64,000 nucleotides of DNA from Rhodocollybia butyracea (Eukaryota; Basidiomycota; Agaricomycetes; Agaricales; Omphalotaceae): positions 1-64,000 of the forward strand of contig JADNRY010000293.1 in the NCBI GenBank assembly GCA_015501585.1, given 5' to 3'. The notes beneath the pieces were generated by a model. It worked only from the letters and a program-made list of their open reading frames with translations. It ran no database searches and was not told the DNA's origin. Below, one piece after another: positions 55,235 to 64,000 of the stretch (positions are counted from its first letter, which is position 1; every line of letters begins with the position of its first letter). Position numbers and translations under genes: made by a program.

Positions 55235-56308
55235 ATGGTCAATCGTTGAATCTCAGACGACGCAAAACGCATTGCTCTCCGCCTCTGTGACCGTGATCCA
55301 AATATTCCACTTGCTTTAGACGAAATCCTTGAAATCTGTGACTTTTCTTACCTTACACTTTACCGTGCTCGACGCCAACATCGCTTGACTGGAAATGTTT
55401 CCAAATCAAAGGCTTTGGGCAGAGGACGGCCTCACATTTACTCCAAAATTGATGCAGCATACCTTCTTTCATTGGCACGCCACTCTCCAGTAAAATTTTT
55501 GGATGAATACCAAAGACTCCTTCGATATCATCGCTACCTTGACATTAGTATTCCAACCATTCATTGTGTCTTTGAACGGGCAGGCTTGAGTGTCAAGCGC
55601 ATACAGAAGATAGCTCGTGAATGTTCCCCTGCAAAACATGCTGCGTTTCTTCGAGCTGTCTCAGAATATCCTCCTGAGTACCTTGTGTCTGTTGACGAAG
55701 TCTCCAAAGACGACAGAACTTATACTCGGATTTGGGGACGATCATCAAAGGGACAGGCTGTTGAAGTTCAAGCACCTTTTGTCCGAAAGCGTCGACTGTC
55801 AATGCTGGCTGCATTAGCATTGGACAAGGGAATTATTGCAGCACAAGTCGTTGAGGGATCTTTCACGAATGATCTGTTTCTTCAGTTCCTGCGGCATGAT
55901 CTCGTACGTGGTTGTTTTTTTTCTCAATTTCCCATCTGACATTGTGAATGTAGCTTCCAACAATGAATCGTTATCCAGCTCCACGTAGTGTTATCCTCAT
56001 TGACAATGCCCGCATTCATCACTCGCCAGAGGTGACAGATGTGGTGGCAGAATTTGGTACGCTATATTGCAACTCATTCTGTATCACATTTCTGACTCTC
56101 TGTAGGTTGTCGCATTATATATTTGCCTCCGTACTCACCCGACTATCAACCCATAGAGTTAGCATTCCATGTGATCAAGGCCCACCTGCGTCGAGAAGGT
56201 TTACACTGTTTTGATGACGATCAAATATTCTTTGAACTTTATGCTGCGTGTGGTGTGGTAACAGAGACGATGACCTGGGGCTTTTGGCGACACTGTGGTT
56301 ACCTGTAG
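55235..56308 (+). pseudogene. Tc1-type transposase, three exons, nonsense mutation
   Basis: ATG at 55235; codon 5 is TGA (55247-55249) where an Arg codon CGA is expected (MVNR-R-IS). Exons 55235-55903, 55954-56056, 56106-56308; introns of 50 and 49 nt with GT-AG borders. N-terminal helix-turn-helix (DDAKRIALRLCD...LDEILEICDFSYLTLYRARRQH), linker GRGRPHI, then the DDE domain: first Asp in LVSVDEVSKDD, second in VILIDNARIHHS, Glu in [12 protein letters not shown], spaced D-34-E after joining exons 2 and 3. It would cut and paste the element at TA. Except for the TGA the protein looks complete, so inactivation is recent, or an alternative start is used. Confidence 0.88.
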
Positions 56309-56579
56309 AATACTTTACTACGTATTTCTGGGAACTTGTACTGAGCAGAAAAATCGGAATCATGTTGTATTCTCGTAGCGTATCAATAGTGTTACTTGTA
56401 ACGTGAAAGTGAGAGTGTCAATAAGCATAATGTAAAAGCGAGAGTTCGAATGATTGTAACAAGCAATAGAAAGTGAATGAATGAACATGCGAGAATACAG
56501 ATACAAACGAGAATGAAACGAACATGCGAGAACACAAATACAAATGAGAACAAGTGGCGATGATGGGTATTTACTGAAA

Positions 56580-57922
56580 TTAGTCCATGTTCCTCTTGAA
56601 GCGATCCAAGGCATCCATCACGTCACAAGGTTCACCTAGCGTGAGCTTCACTACACTCTCCAGCTCATTGGTTGTGATGTAGCACAGAGCATGTGGTCCA
56701 GTGATATCGGCACCAAAGAGTTTATCGAAGATGTCGCTTGAGAGGTTGTACTTGTCACAAAAATCCATGAGGGCCATCTTCGGCTGAAGAAGACGAGGAG
56801 GAGACGATGTCGAGGTATTTCCAGGATTAATAACAGGCTGAAGAGGAGCATGGATGATATCGGCCAAACCCGCAAGGCTAAATGTGATATTTGAGGCTTG
56901 TGGCTGCTGAAGCTGTGCTGCGCGGCAACCTGCAAGGCGCAGAACATCATCGATGTCCTGTGTATGGCCAGACTGTACAAATGGGTAGATTTTTGGAGGG
57001 AGTTGAATAGTGGCAGTGGAACCAGGAAGATTTGAAGCCTAAGATGTACATGAGTGTTTGGACATGATAATAGCCAAATAGTACACACTAATGCACCAGC
57101 CCATACCCGAAGATGAAGAGGAGTGAGGTTGGCGTGATTTCCATCATCTGCGACAAAGCATCGAGGAAGATTACAATCGTCATCATCGCACGAGCCATAC
57201 TTCTTCTCAAGCGTCTCAATAAAGTGGTTTTCCAGAACCTGTTCTGGCGAGGGTTCACTAGACTGCAGAACAGTCAGTAAATCATTCAACTGCAAGCATA
57301 TATGCACAGTACGTACCTTTTTCTTCTTCTTCTTTTTTTGTGTGGTTTGTTCTTCTTCTTCCAATTCTGATTCGTCGGGAGCTTCATCTGATGGAGGCTG
57401 GAAAGCAACGACAATTAGAATCAAGACACAATCATGCTAGAATATACGACACACCTCATGCTCATAGACGTTCAAGGTAATATCACCAGACATGTCACAT
57501 TGTTGTATCATATCTTGATAGCCAGCTAGCGTACTCAAAGCACCACTCTTCTTCTTGGATTTCCAGTTGACGGTATAGTTCAATCAAAGCTCATTGCGAA
57601 CAACCAAATGCTTCAATTTGACAGGAGAGTTGCAGTGAGAATGGGTTTGTTTGATGATTTCATCGAGAAACTCTGTGATATATTTGTCTTTGGAACAGTA
57701 GAAGACTTCGCAAAGGACTACAGGCGGTTTTTTTCGCATTTTTGCGACGCTTCTCTCCATGCTTCAGAGGTTGGTGGATAGGTTGAAAATGAAGTGTGTA
57801 TCGGATGCCATCGCCATTGTTGTATTGTGAAGGAGCTGTAATTTTGTTAGTAAGAGCAATAGGAGGGATGTAAAAGACTTGCATAGTTGCTCCAAGTCGC
57901 TGTTGTTGCCGTCGTCACTCAT
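56580..57922 (-). pseudogene. second gene of the Tc1 element, SAM-like C-terminus
   Basis: Start at 57922 (MSDDGNNSD), stop at 56580, several short introns. Readable parts: a region with CEVFYCSKDKYITEFLDEII, an acidic stretch followed by a Lys run (near 57340), a Cys group (GSCDDDDCNLPRCF), LTPLHLRAWA-like text, and a C-terminal helical domain of about 65 residues resembling a SAM domain (LMDFCDKYNLSSDIFDKL...LGEPCDVMDALDRFKR). A run of seven A near 57733 shifts the frame, and a TGA at about 57585 replaces a likely CGA. I recall similar proteins as common unannotated ORFs in Agaricomycetes. Function unknown; its place inside the TIRs suggests an accessory transposition factor. Confidence 0.6.
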
Positions 57923-58010
57923 GGCGGTGTAGAAGAAAGGACTGAAAGGACGCGATTGATCATGATGCGCTCTAGGCGCTTAGCGCTTGACGTGTATGAA
58001 TGACCTCATA

Positions 58011-58800
58011 CTTTTTTTTCTTTTTTTTTTCAGATTTCATTATTATTGAAAAGCACTATAAAAGCAAAACATTTTTCTACAATATATACAAACTAATTTT
58101 CTTGTATTTACAAGCCACTTCAGGCCGATCTGATTCCCTCCAAAATATCAAAAAATATATACAAGTCCAAAAAATTACACTAGGAGTCCAAGGTATTCTG
58201 ACCAACGACTCTGATCCCTACTCCTCATCTTCCTCCTCCTTCGGCTTCTCTAAGTTCTCCTTTCCTTTCCCATCCTTTCCCTTCAACTTTGGCTTCTTTG
58301 GCCTCAATGTGGCCAACTCCTCACTCATCATGTCCACAGTGTCAATCAGATGCAGATGTTGTTGCAGGCCAGTTTTGCTCCACAGTCATCTCCTCTCTCA
58401 TCTGCACGATCTGCAGACTGAGGCCTGAGACCTCTGAGGTAAGGGCAGCAACCTCATCATGGTCCATCTTTTGCCTGCTTTTGGTCCCCAGACTCTGGCA
58501 ACCAGCTGCACTTGAGCTTTTTTGCGTGGCATTCCTCACAGGCTGTGCCAGGCTTCACCTCATGACAATCACGACTGGCATTCTTGCACCAATCACATCT
58601 ATCCTCCTTATCCACCCTTCAGCCATAGTTGGCCTTTTCTTCTTTGGCCTCGGCATCTCCTTCCCTTCTCCTTCCCCTTCTTCGACTTGTCTTTGTCATC
58701 ATCTTCATCATCCTCATCGTCGGAATCATCACCACCGTTGTCCCCTGGACTCGGAGGTGGGGAGCTCGGAGGAGAAGGAGGTCACCTGCTAATCCCCTTA
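58011..58800 (-). pseudogene. zinc-cluster-like/coiled-coil ORF, broken
   Basis: On minus: an acidic Asp/Glu/Lys stretch (58730-58660), then CDWCKNASRDC...KPGTACEECHAKKLKCSW (about 58600-58490), a coiled coil (EVAALTSEVSGLSLQIVQM, 58460-58400) and a Lys/Glu-rich tail. Frameshifts separate these. The C-x2-C...C-x2-C-x2-KK-x-KC pattern is frequent in Agaricomycete orphan proteins. It ends in TTCAATAATAATGAAATCTG and an A tract (58060-58011), as the gypsy end across the Tc1 element does. Confidence 0.55.
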
Positions 58801-58858
58801 ACAGGACCTGTTAGACCCATTAATTGACTGATTATGGGTCTAACAGGTCTGGTTAAGG
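58796..58858. repeat. hairpin, 24-bp arms
   Basis: CCTTAACAGGACCTGTTAGACCCA (split: CCTTAACAGGACC and TGTTAGACCCA) pairs with TGGGTCTAACAGG and TCTGGTTAAGG over 24 bp with one mismatch, 15-nt loop. Might be a terminator-like structure or a relic of a transposon end. Confidence 0.7.
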
Positions 58859-59188
58859 CACTTGGCCATACTATAGCTAAAGATCATAGAATATATCAGT
58901 GACTTTGTATATTTCTTCAATAATACATATTTCAACTACTGTGACTGCCTATCAGTGGAGGTGCTACAGAGAATAAAAGTATAGACTAATAAGACTGAAA
59001 AAGTGGTTGCCTGAAGTGACAGACCGTCAGATAACACATACTATTCCTTCAAAATTCAACCATGTACAATAGACATAACCTACACTGGCATCCAACTGTA
59101 GGTGAGGAATATAAAAAAGGTTCTGCCCTTTGCCATTTGCATGAAGTTGCAGCCTTCCCTCCATAGTAAAAATCAAGAATACCAAAAT
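58859..59188. other. intergenic, no gene seen
   Basis: AT-rich sequence downstream (3') of the Sec14-like gene, likely its 3' UTR and terminator region. Marks the boundary between the transposon island and host genes. Confidence 0.6.
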
Positions 59189-60345
59189 TTATTCAAAAAA
59201 TGCTGGTCCCTTGGGCATTGAACTAATCTCTTGTATAGCATCTTCATCAAGAAGTGGTATATCTTCATATTTCCATTCTAATTCTCCACCATATGGCTTT
59301 GGTAGGTTTTGCTTCTCTATGAGCTTGTATAGCATTGGACCAGGATCCTTTCCTAAAACATATATCTTCTTTCTTGTGCCTTCATCAAACCACCCTATGA
59401 TGAAGATAGTCAAAAACTTACCAGGAGTTGTTGAATTAAATACTCACAGAGATCCAATTCCATATTTTTGGAAAGAAGGATGGTGAATTAACTATTGCAA
59501 TGATATGCAGAGTCTCAGGGTAATTTCCTGTTGCAAGTTGAGATGCTTCCTGTAGATGATTCCTCAAACTCCATATAGCACCAAATGATAGATTCTCAAG
59601 ATCAATAATGGTAGTGACTGAGGATATAGGTGTTTCTGTTGCGTGGGGCAGCTTGCAGCACAATGGAAGCACAAAGTGTGTCATCACTTCATAGAGCACA
59701 ATACTTGAAGAAGGGTTAGACTTAATTCAATATGGTGAAAGTTGAAGGCTCACATCCGCTGATAGCGACGCTCTGCGGGAACTAAGTCTAGTTCTTTCTG
59801 AATTTTGCTGACAGATGCAATCCGATAAACATATAATGGTCGGCCACTCTGTGTTGGATATACTGAGTACTATAAGTTGACATAAGTAACAATAAAACCT
59901 CACCTTATCCCTTCGACCTGTCCAACGAGGATAAAATCTTTTTGCGTCCTCAAATTCATCTCGATCAAAGTCCTTGTAGAGTCTGTCGACGTTGTGCTTC
60001 GCACGCCAACTTTCAGTGTCAGCAAACTGTTTTTTTGCTTTCGAAGAATCAAAGCGTCTTGCTCGGAGGAACCGTCTGAAATAAGTGGCATGAGACAAGT
60101 TGCAACCGATGAAGTTCAAAAACAAAGATATACAAGAGTGTTGAATCCTCATAGTAAGAACTTTCGGAGTGATTAGGTGTATACAACTTGGATTCTATTA
60201 GTATTGATTTGAACTCGGAAAGAGAAGTAGACTGTTCTGGAGTTAGATGGCCAATGTGTCCTGCTAAATCATCCATCGAGTAGGAGTTCAAGTTGAACCG
60301 TGGGTGACGTGTCCTTGTTCCGTCCGCTTCCGTCCACTTAGTCAC
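59189..60345 (-). CDS. Sec14-like CRAL-TRIO domain lipid-transfer protein
   Basis: Five exons: 60345-60134, 60075-59904, 59848-59754, 59703-59448, 59394-59189; introns of 50-58 nt with GT-AG borders (the first chosen because it gives STLLRFLRARRFD, the family's N-terminal motif). CRAL-TRIO-N is at residues 40-110; the lipid-binding domain has SGRPLYVYRI, IDLENLSFGAIW, HIIAIVNSPSFFPKIWNWI, KIYVLGKDPG and LPKPYGGELEW, the last matching the Sec14 LP-x-x-YGG motif. Such proteins exchange phosphatidylinositol and phosphatidylcholine between membranes in the cytosol. About 310 aa, usual for Sec14. It reads in the same direction as the upstream Ypp1-like gene. No disabling change seen. Confidence 0.9.
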
Positions 60346-60822
60346 AGCAAGCTAAGAGTATAGTACCAATACCGACTACTTTGCTCATAACAACAGTCTT
60401 ATGGGCAATGTATGTCTTTGTTCTGTGTCTGTGTCTGATTGGTCTATCGATCCCGGCTCGAATACGACTTTCGAATACAACTTTCATTTGCAAGGAGGAA
60501 AAAAACAACAAACCTGGAAAAAAACAACACTGTCTACCATAAAATCACGCTATGAAAGGGTGGCTCTAACATACTATGCAGAGCAGCAGTACGAAAGGCA
60601 ACAGGCCGAGGGACAGGGGATATCGAGACGACGAAGAATAGTGTTGTCGCTAGCGTTGAATAAATATTGACTTCAGGACTCGTTGTCTCGATAGCGCTTG
60701 CACTGATTGCTGTTACTCTTGTATGTATGTATGTTGAAGCCGTCAGTAAGTACGAGCAACATAACATGGTTTTAACTTTTTACTGTCGCGGTAAAGTATA
60801 ATAGAGAACCTGGCCAAGCCAA
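60346..60822. promoter_or_regulatory. intergenic region, promoter of the Sec14-like gene
   Basis: 477 bp between the stop of the TPR gene and the start of the Sec14-like gene. A plus-strand ORF of 89 aa (60401-60670) has no recognisable features. No clear TATA box noted. Confidence 0.45.
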
Positions 60823-63800
60823 TCACAAACACAACCCTAGCGCTTGTACAAAATCCCTCACCCCTCTACTCTCCGAAAGCCTCAATGACATCGTCAAACA
60901 CTCGCGTTCCCGTTCCATCCTCCCTTGCATCCCGTACGCTTTCGCAAGAAAATACCACGCCTCTGGAACATCCCACGCAGCTCCCTGCGTCAAATGCGCT
61001 AATAACCCCGCTGCTAAGTCGATATTATCCGGATCCTCTTTGTACTTGTCCAGTTCAACTTTTTCTCCCCCTCCCCCTGTCCCCGTCTTCCCCTCTGGAA
61101 ACAAGTACATCCTCGCCAAATGCACACTCGCACCAACATCCTCTGAGTCAATAAACAACGCCTTCTGAAACGCCTCTTTCGCTGCGCCCTCTCTTCCTCT
61201 CCCACCCCCAACCCAAATCCCAATCCTGATCCTGATCCCATTCCCAACCCAAGATAATCATGATTACTCCCTGGTGCAAGATAATAGAGTCCAAGTTGAA
61301 CCCAAACACCAGGGTTTGTCGCATCCCGCACTTCGGCTTCTTGGATTGCGCCCTTGGCTTGTTCGATCTTTCCGAGGCGCCGGAATGTAGCTGCGGACAT
61401 AAGCCAGAGGTCGCTAAGGAGGCGGTTTTCTTTTATCATCGTTGCTGTTAAGGTTTGGGCTTGAGCTTGGGATTGGGATTGTTTTATTGTTCTGACCGTT
61501 TTGGATGCTGGAGGGACAAGAGAAAGCGTAGATGGTGGTGGAAGAGGCGGAGAAGATGTGTTATTGCTCCTCTTTTCCTCGGATTGGGAGTGAGAGGGAG
61601 ATGGCGCCGCGATACGTCTGCGGGAGTGTATTGAGGACGCTTGGTAGGAGGTTGGACGGAGGACCGCGTGAAAGTCTGGATTACGCGAGGTGTAGGTGAG
61701 CAAGTCAAGTGATTCGAGGATATAACGTACCAGGCATAGAACTCAACTTTCTCAAACTCCCATTCCTCACCACCCCATGCCCAATTTTTCGCGAGATTGT
61801 GCTAATCCGCGTACTCCCCTTTTGAACCTGGTTTTTGAGTTTTTGTTGCATCTTTTTGGATTTGGATGGGTCTCGTTCGTGGGTCTGCGCAAGCTGTACA
61901 AGTTGGCCCGTTTGCTCCGCTTGCCCAGCTTGCGCTGCTTGGATGGTTTGTATCGCCTGCTGTGTTTGCGTTGGTTGAGTTTGGGTCTGGATTCGGAGAT
62001 GCTCTTCCGATGCAAATGCGTATGCGGTGACGTTATTCCTATCCTTGTCTGTCCCCACATCCATACTCCCATGAGCATCGGTGTATCCACCCCTCACATT
62101 CGCATTCGCAGTCACATCCATAGTTGTATCATCAGGCGTAGCAGGCGATATCATAATTGGAATCGGCATTGGAGGGTGGAGTTCGGTTGAATTCGAGTTG
62201 TTCGATCCTGTCTGCGAGAGTGAACGTGAAACGGTATAAGGTGCGGTCGATGTTTCGGCTCCTGTCGTTGCAGCATCATGCAACGCTTTGATTTCCTCAT
62301 GCCCGAGTGAGGTGGTGGAAGCGGCAGAAGCAGAGGTGTATAACGCCAACTCTGACGGAGTCGGAGTCTTGAGCTTGCCCAAGCCTTCTGCTACTGACGT
62401 AGACCCCTAGAGCGTACCCTCTCGAGTTCATTCGAGCTTCTCCTGGCCCCTTGCCCAATACTATTACCCCCTCCACCAATCCCAATCCCCACGCCCCTCC
62501 TCTCCTTCTCCTCCGCAATCCACCCAAACACTTCCCTCAACCTCTCGGCTGCGCCCTCCGCTCCTTCGACATACTCTGCGACTGCAACTTGGGTCATCCG
62601 CAGCTGCAGGGCGTATTCAAATTTATCAGAGGGCGAGGCCGGGGGATGTGAGGGAGGAGGGAGGAGTGTACGGAAGGGAGAAAATTGGATGTGAGTGGCT
62701 CCCAGTTGTGGTTGCGATGGTAGAACATATACTGGGGTACTTTCCTCTTCATCTGGAACATACGAAATCGCCATGGGTGAGAGCGGTAATCCATCTATCG
62801 TGCCTACAACACCATTTACCCCATTAGGCTTCACTCCCGGTACAATCAGCATCTTCATATCAGTCAAGACTTCTTTTTCACGTCCCTCATCTTCTATCGG
62901 TGGCTCATCAATAGCAGCACCCATATCCAAAGCACCTTCCGCGGCCTCCCACTGCTCCGTCTTGGCCGAAAGCAACCCAAGTAGATGCCAATATCTAATT
63001 TCGGACGGGGAGCCTTCGGCTGCTGTGGCAGCATGCTGGATCGCGAGAAGGAGGTTTTGGGTGTGGCCATCTCCGTCTGTGTTGCCCGAGTCATCTGCGA
63101 TTTGGTTAGCTTTGGCTTCTCCTCCAACTGCATCACGTTCAGCTTTAGCTTCGCCTTCTACTCCTACCTCCCATTCAGCTTTGGTTTCTCTGTCTTCTCT
63201 ACCTACGCTTGTACCTCTACGTTCGTTTTTTCGAGTCCTCGGTGGAGGCGGCGGAATATACCTTGCATACGAGATTGAAACATGATAATGGGCTGCCGGG
63301 GTCGGGTACAGTGCGATGGAGCGGAGAAAGAGCGTGTGCGCTTTGATGAGGTTTAAAGAACGCGTGTCGGGATTGTGTTCTATATGTTCGAGACATGAAT
63401 TATGGAATGAAGATTTGCAAGTAGTGACGCACGTTTAAAAGCGACAACAGTCAACCAAATCCCTTCTGCAACATCTACGCTCGCTGCGAGTTCCTTCTCC
63501 GCCTCCCTGTTTAACCTCGTCTTGGCCTTTTCGATCAAGTCGCCAGCCTCTTTCAAATCGTCCATGATTTCTTTTACAGATGAAGGGGGGTAACTCGACG
63601 GTCTTGAACCTGACGATGATGAGCCTGACGAAACGATTTTACAAATCATCCTCGCGCCAAAAACACACGTTTGGACCCATGATTTGTCCGTGTCTGCTTC
63701 GCGTTCCTTTTCTCTCCCATCTCTAGCCTCGACTCCAGATATCTCGAATCCCTCTGGCTCAGAAATAGAACCCTCAGACGTAGAACTTGAGGAATACCAC

Positions 63801-64000
63801 GTCTGATAAGCTTTGGATACAATTTGGATGTAGAGCCTCAGCGTCCTCCGCGCAAGATGTGTATCCCCCGAAACATACAACAACCTCGTGAGGTGTTTTT
63901 GAATATTGTACGAGTTAAATGTGAGAGTTGTTGACCAGTGGAGGATCTGCACGTCAAGTTTGAGTTTTAGTTGAGAGACGAAAGGAAGAAACACACATCG
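60823..64000 (-). CDS. Ypp1/TTC7-like TPR protein, 5' end off the window
   Basis: Exons seen: up to 63997-64000 at the edge, 63945-63433, 63379-61731, 61675-60823; introns 63996-63946, 63432-63380, 61730-61676. TPR-type helices occur at RSLNLIKAHTLFLRSIALYPTP-like, YWHLLGLLSAKTEQWEAAEGAL, LWLMSAATFRRLGKIEQAKGAI and the C-terminal WDVPEAWYFLAKAYGMQGRMERERECL. This C-terminus is typical of Ypp1/TTC7, which holds the PI 4-kinase Stt4 at the plasma membrane with Efr3. Low-complexity Gln/Thr and Gly-rich inserts lie between. Two frame breaks, near 62398 (run of four C) and near 61210 (run of G/C), both in homopolymers, may be assembly errors. The neighbour, a Sec14-like protein, also acts in phosphoinositide supply. 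Confidence 0.7.

Larger units (their letters stand above)
55176..58008 (+). mobile_element. Tc1-type (DD34E) transposon with two convergent genes
   Basis: 2833 bp between TA dinucleotides (55174-55175 and 58009-58010). Ends TGAGGTCAT are inverted repeats, with further partial similarity (GCGTCAGCGCTT / ACGTCAAGCGCTA). It holds a transposase on plus and a second intron-containing gene on minus, which fill the element from both ends. Confidence 0.82.

Noticed and set aside
58000..58827. Plus-strand ORFs rich in Ser/Pro/Phe
   Set aside because: Antisense shadows of the acidic and Lys-rich zinc-cluster ORF.
60401..60670. 89-aa plus-strand ORF between the host genes
   Set aside because: No recognisable domain, no repeat relation, lies in the probable promoter of the Sec14-like gene.
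62695..63285. 196-aa plus-strand ORF
   Set aside because: Antisense shadow of the TPR gene exon, which has the coherent protein motifs.
1..64000. CRISPR arrays, rRNA genes, bacterial operons
   Set aside because: Intron-bearing genes and fungal retrotransposons show a eukaryotic chromosome; no spaced identical short repeats or rRNA sequence seen.

Overview
This window is a transposon-rich island of a filamentous basidiomycete genome, most likely Agaricomycetes. About the first 58.8 kb hold no host gene I can recognise. They are built from nested copia-type LTR retrotransposons, tyrosine-recombinase (DIRS-like) retrotransposons, Ty3/gypsy remnants, a Tc1-type DNA transposon, a TIR element, and small tRNA-bearing elements. 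The last 5 kb carry two ordinary host genes with 50-60 nt introns on the minus strand: a Sec14/CRAL-TRIO protein and the 3' part of a Ypp1/TTC7-like TPR protein.

Layout: 1-2983 fragments of copia and of DIRS terminal repeat 'R'; 2992-6664 a degenerate gypsy gag with a complete 295-bp tRNA-bearing element (family F1); 6665-17447 an older minus-strand copia (C2) split by a younger copia (C1) with a perfect 5-bp target duplication; 17463-22697 a decayed minus-strand DIRS copy (D3) carrying a second tRNA-bearing element (family F2); 22781-28484 an F1 copy and the best-preserved copia (C3, plus strand, one frameshift); 28485-30867 an older DIRS RT (D4) split by a terminal-repeat unit and by nested F1 copies; 30868-43244 a DIRS tandem dimer (D1 intact, D2 dead) bounded by 353-bp inverted repeats; 43328-47390 a second, older DIRS-like family framed by copia LTR pieces; 47473-50211 copia LTRs and gag pieces with an inversion; 50212-51743 AT-rich sequence ending in telomere-like repeats and a hairpin; 51744-54093 solo LTRs and a TIR element inserted in a gypsy integrase; 55176-58008 a Tc1 DD34E element with a second, oppositely oriented gene; 58010-58858 a zinc-cluster-like pseudogene and a hairpin; 59189-64000 host genes.

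How the parts work together: copia pol encodes gag, protease, integrase, RT and RNase H, and its leader carries a primer site complementary to the anticodon arm of initiator tRNA-Met, as in Drosophila copia. DIRS D1 has three overlapping ORFs (gag, RT-RNase H, tyrosine recombinase) that look intact, so D1 may still be able to move or to supply enzymes to relatives. The small F1/F2 elements have no protein; they have TGTT...AACA ends, 5-bp target duplications and an internal tRNA-like Pol III promoter, so they look like LTR-type parasites that could use the copia integrase. I regard these, together with the unusual DIRS termini and the two-gene Tc1 element, as the most likely under-described systems here. 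I could not run searches, so family novelty is not established.
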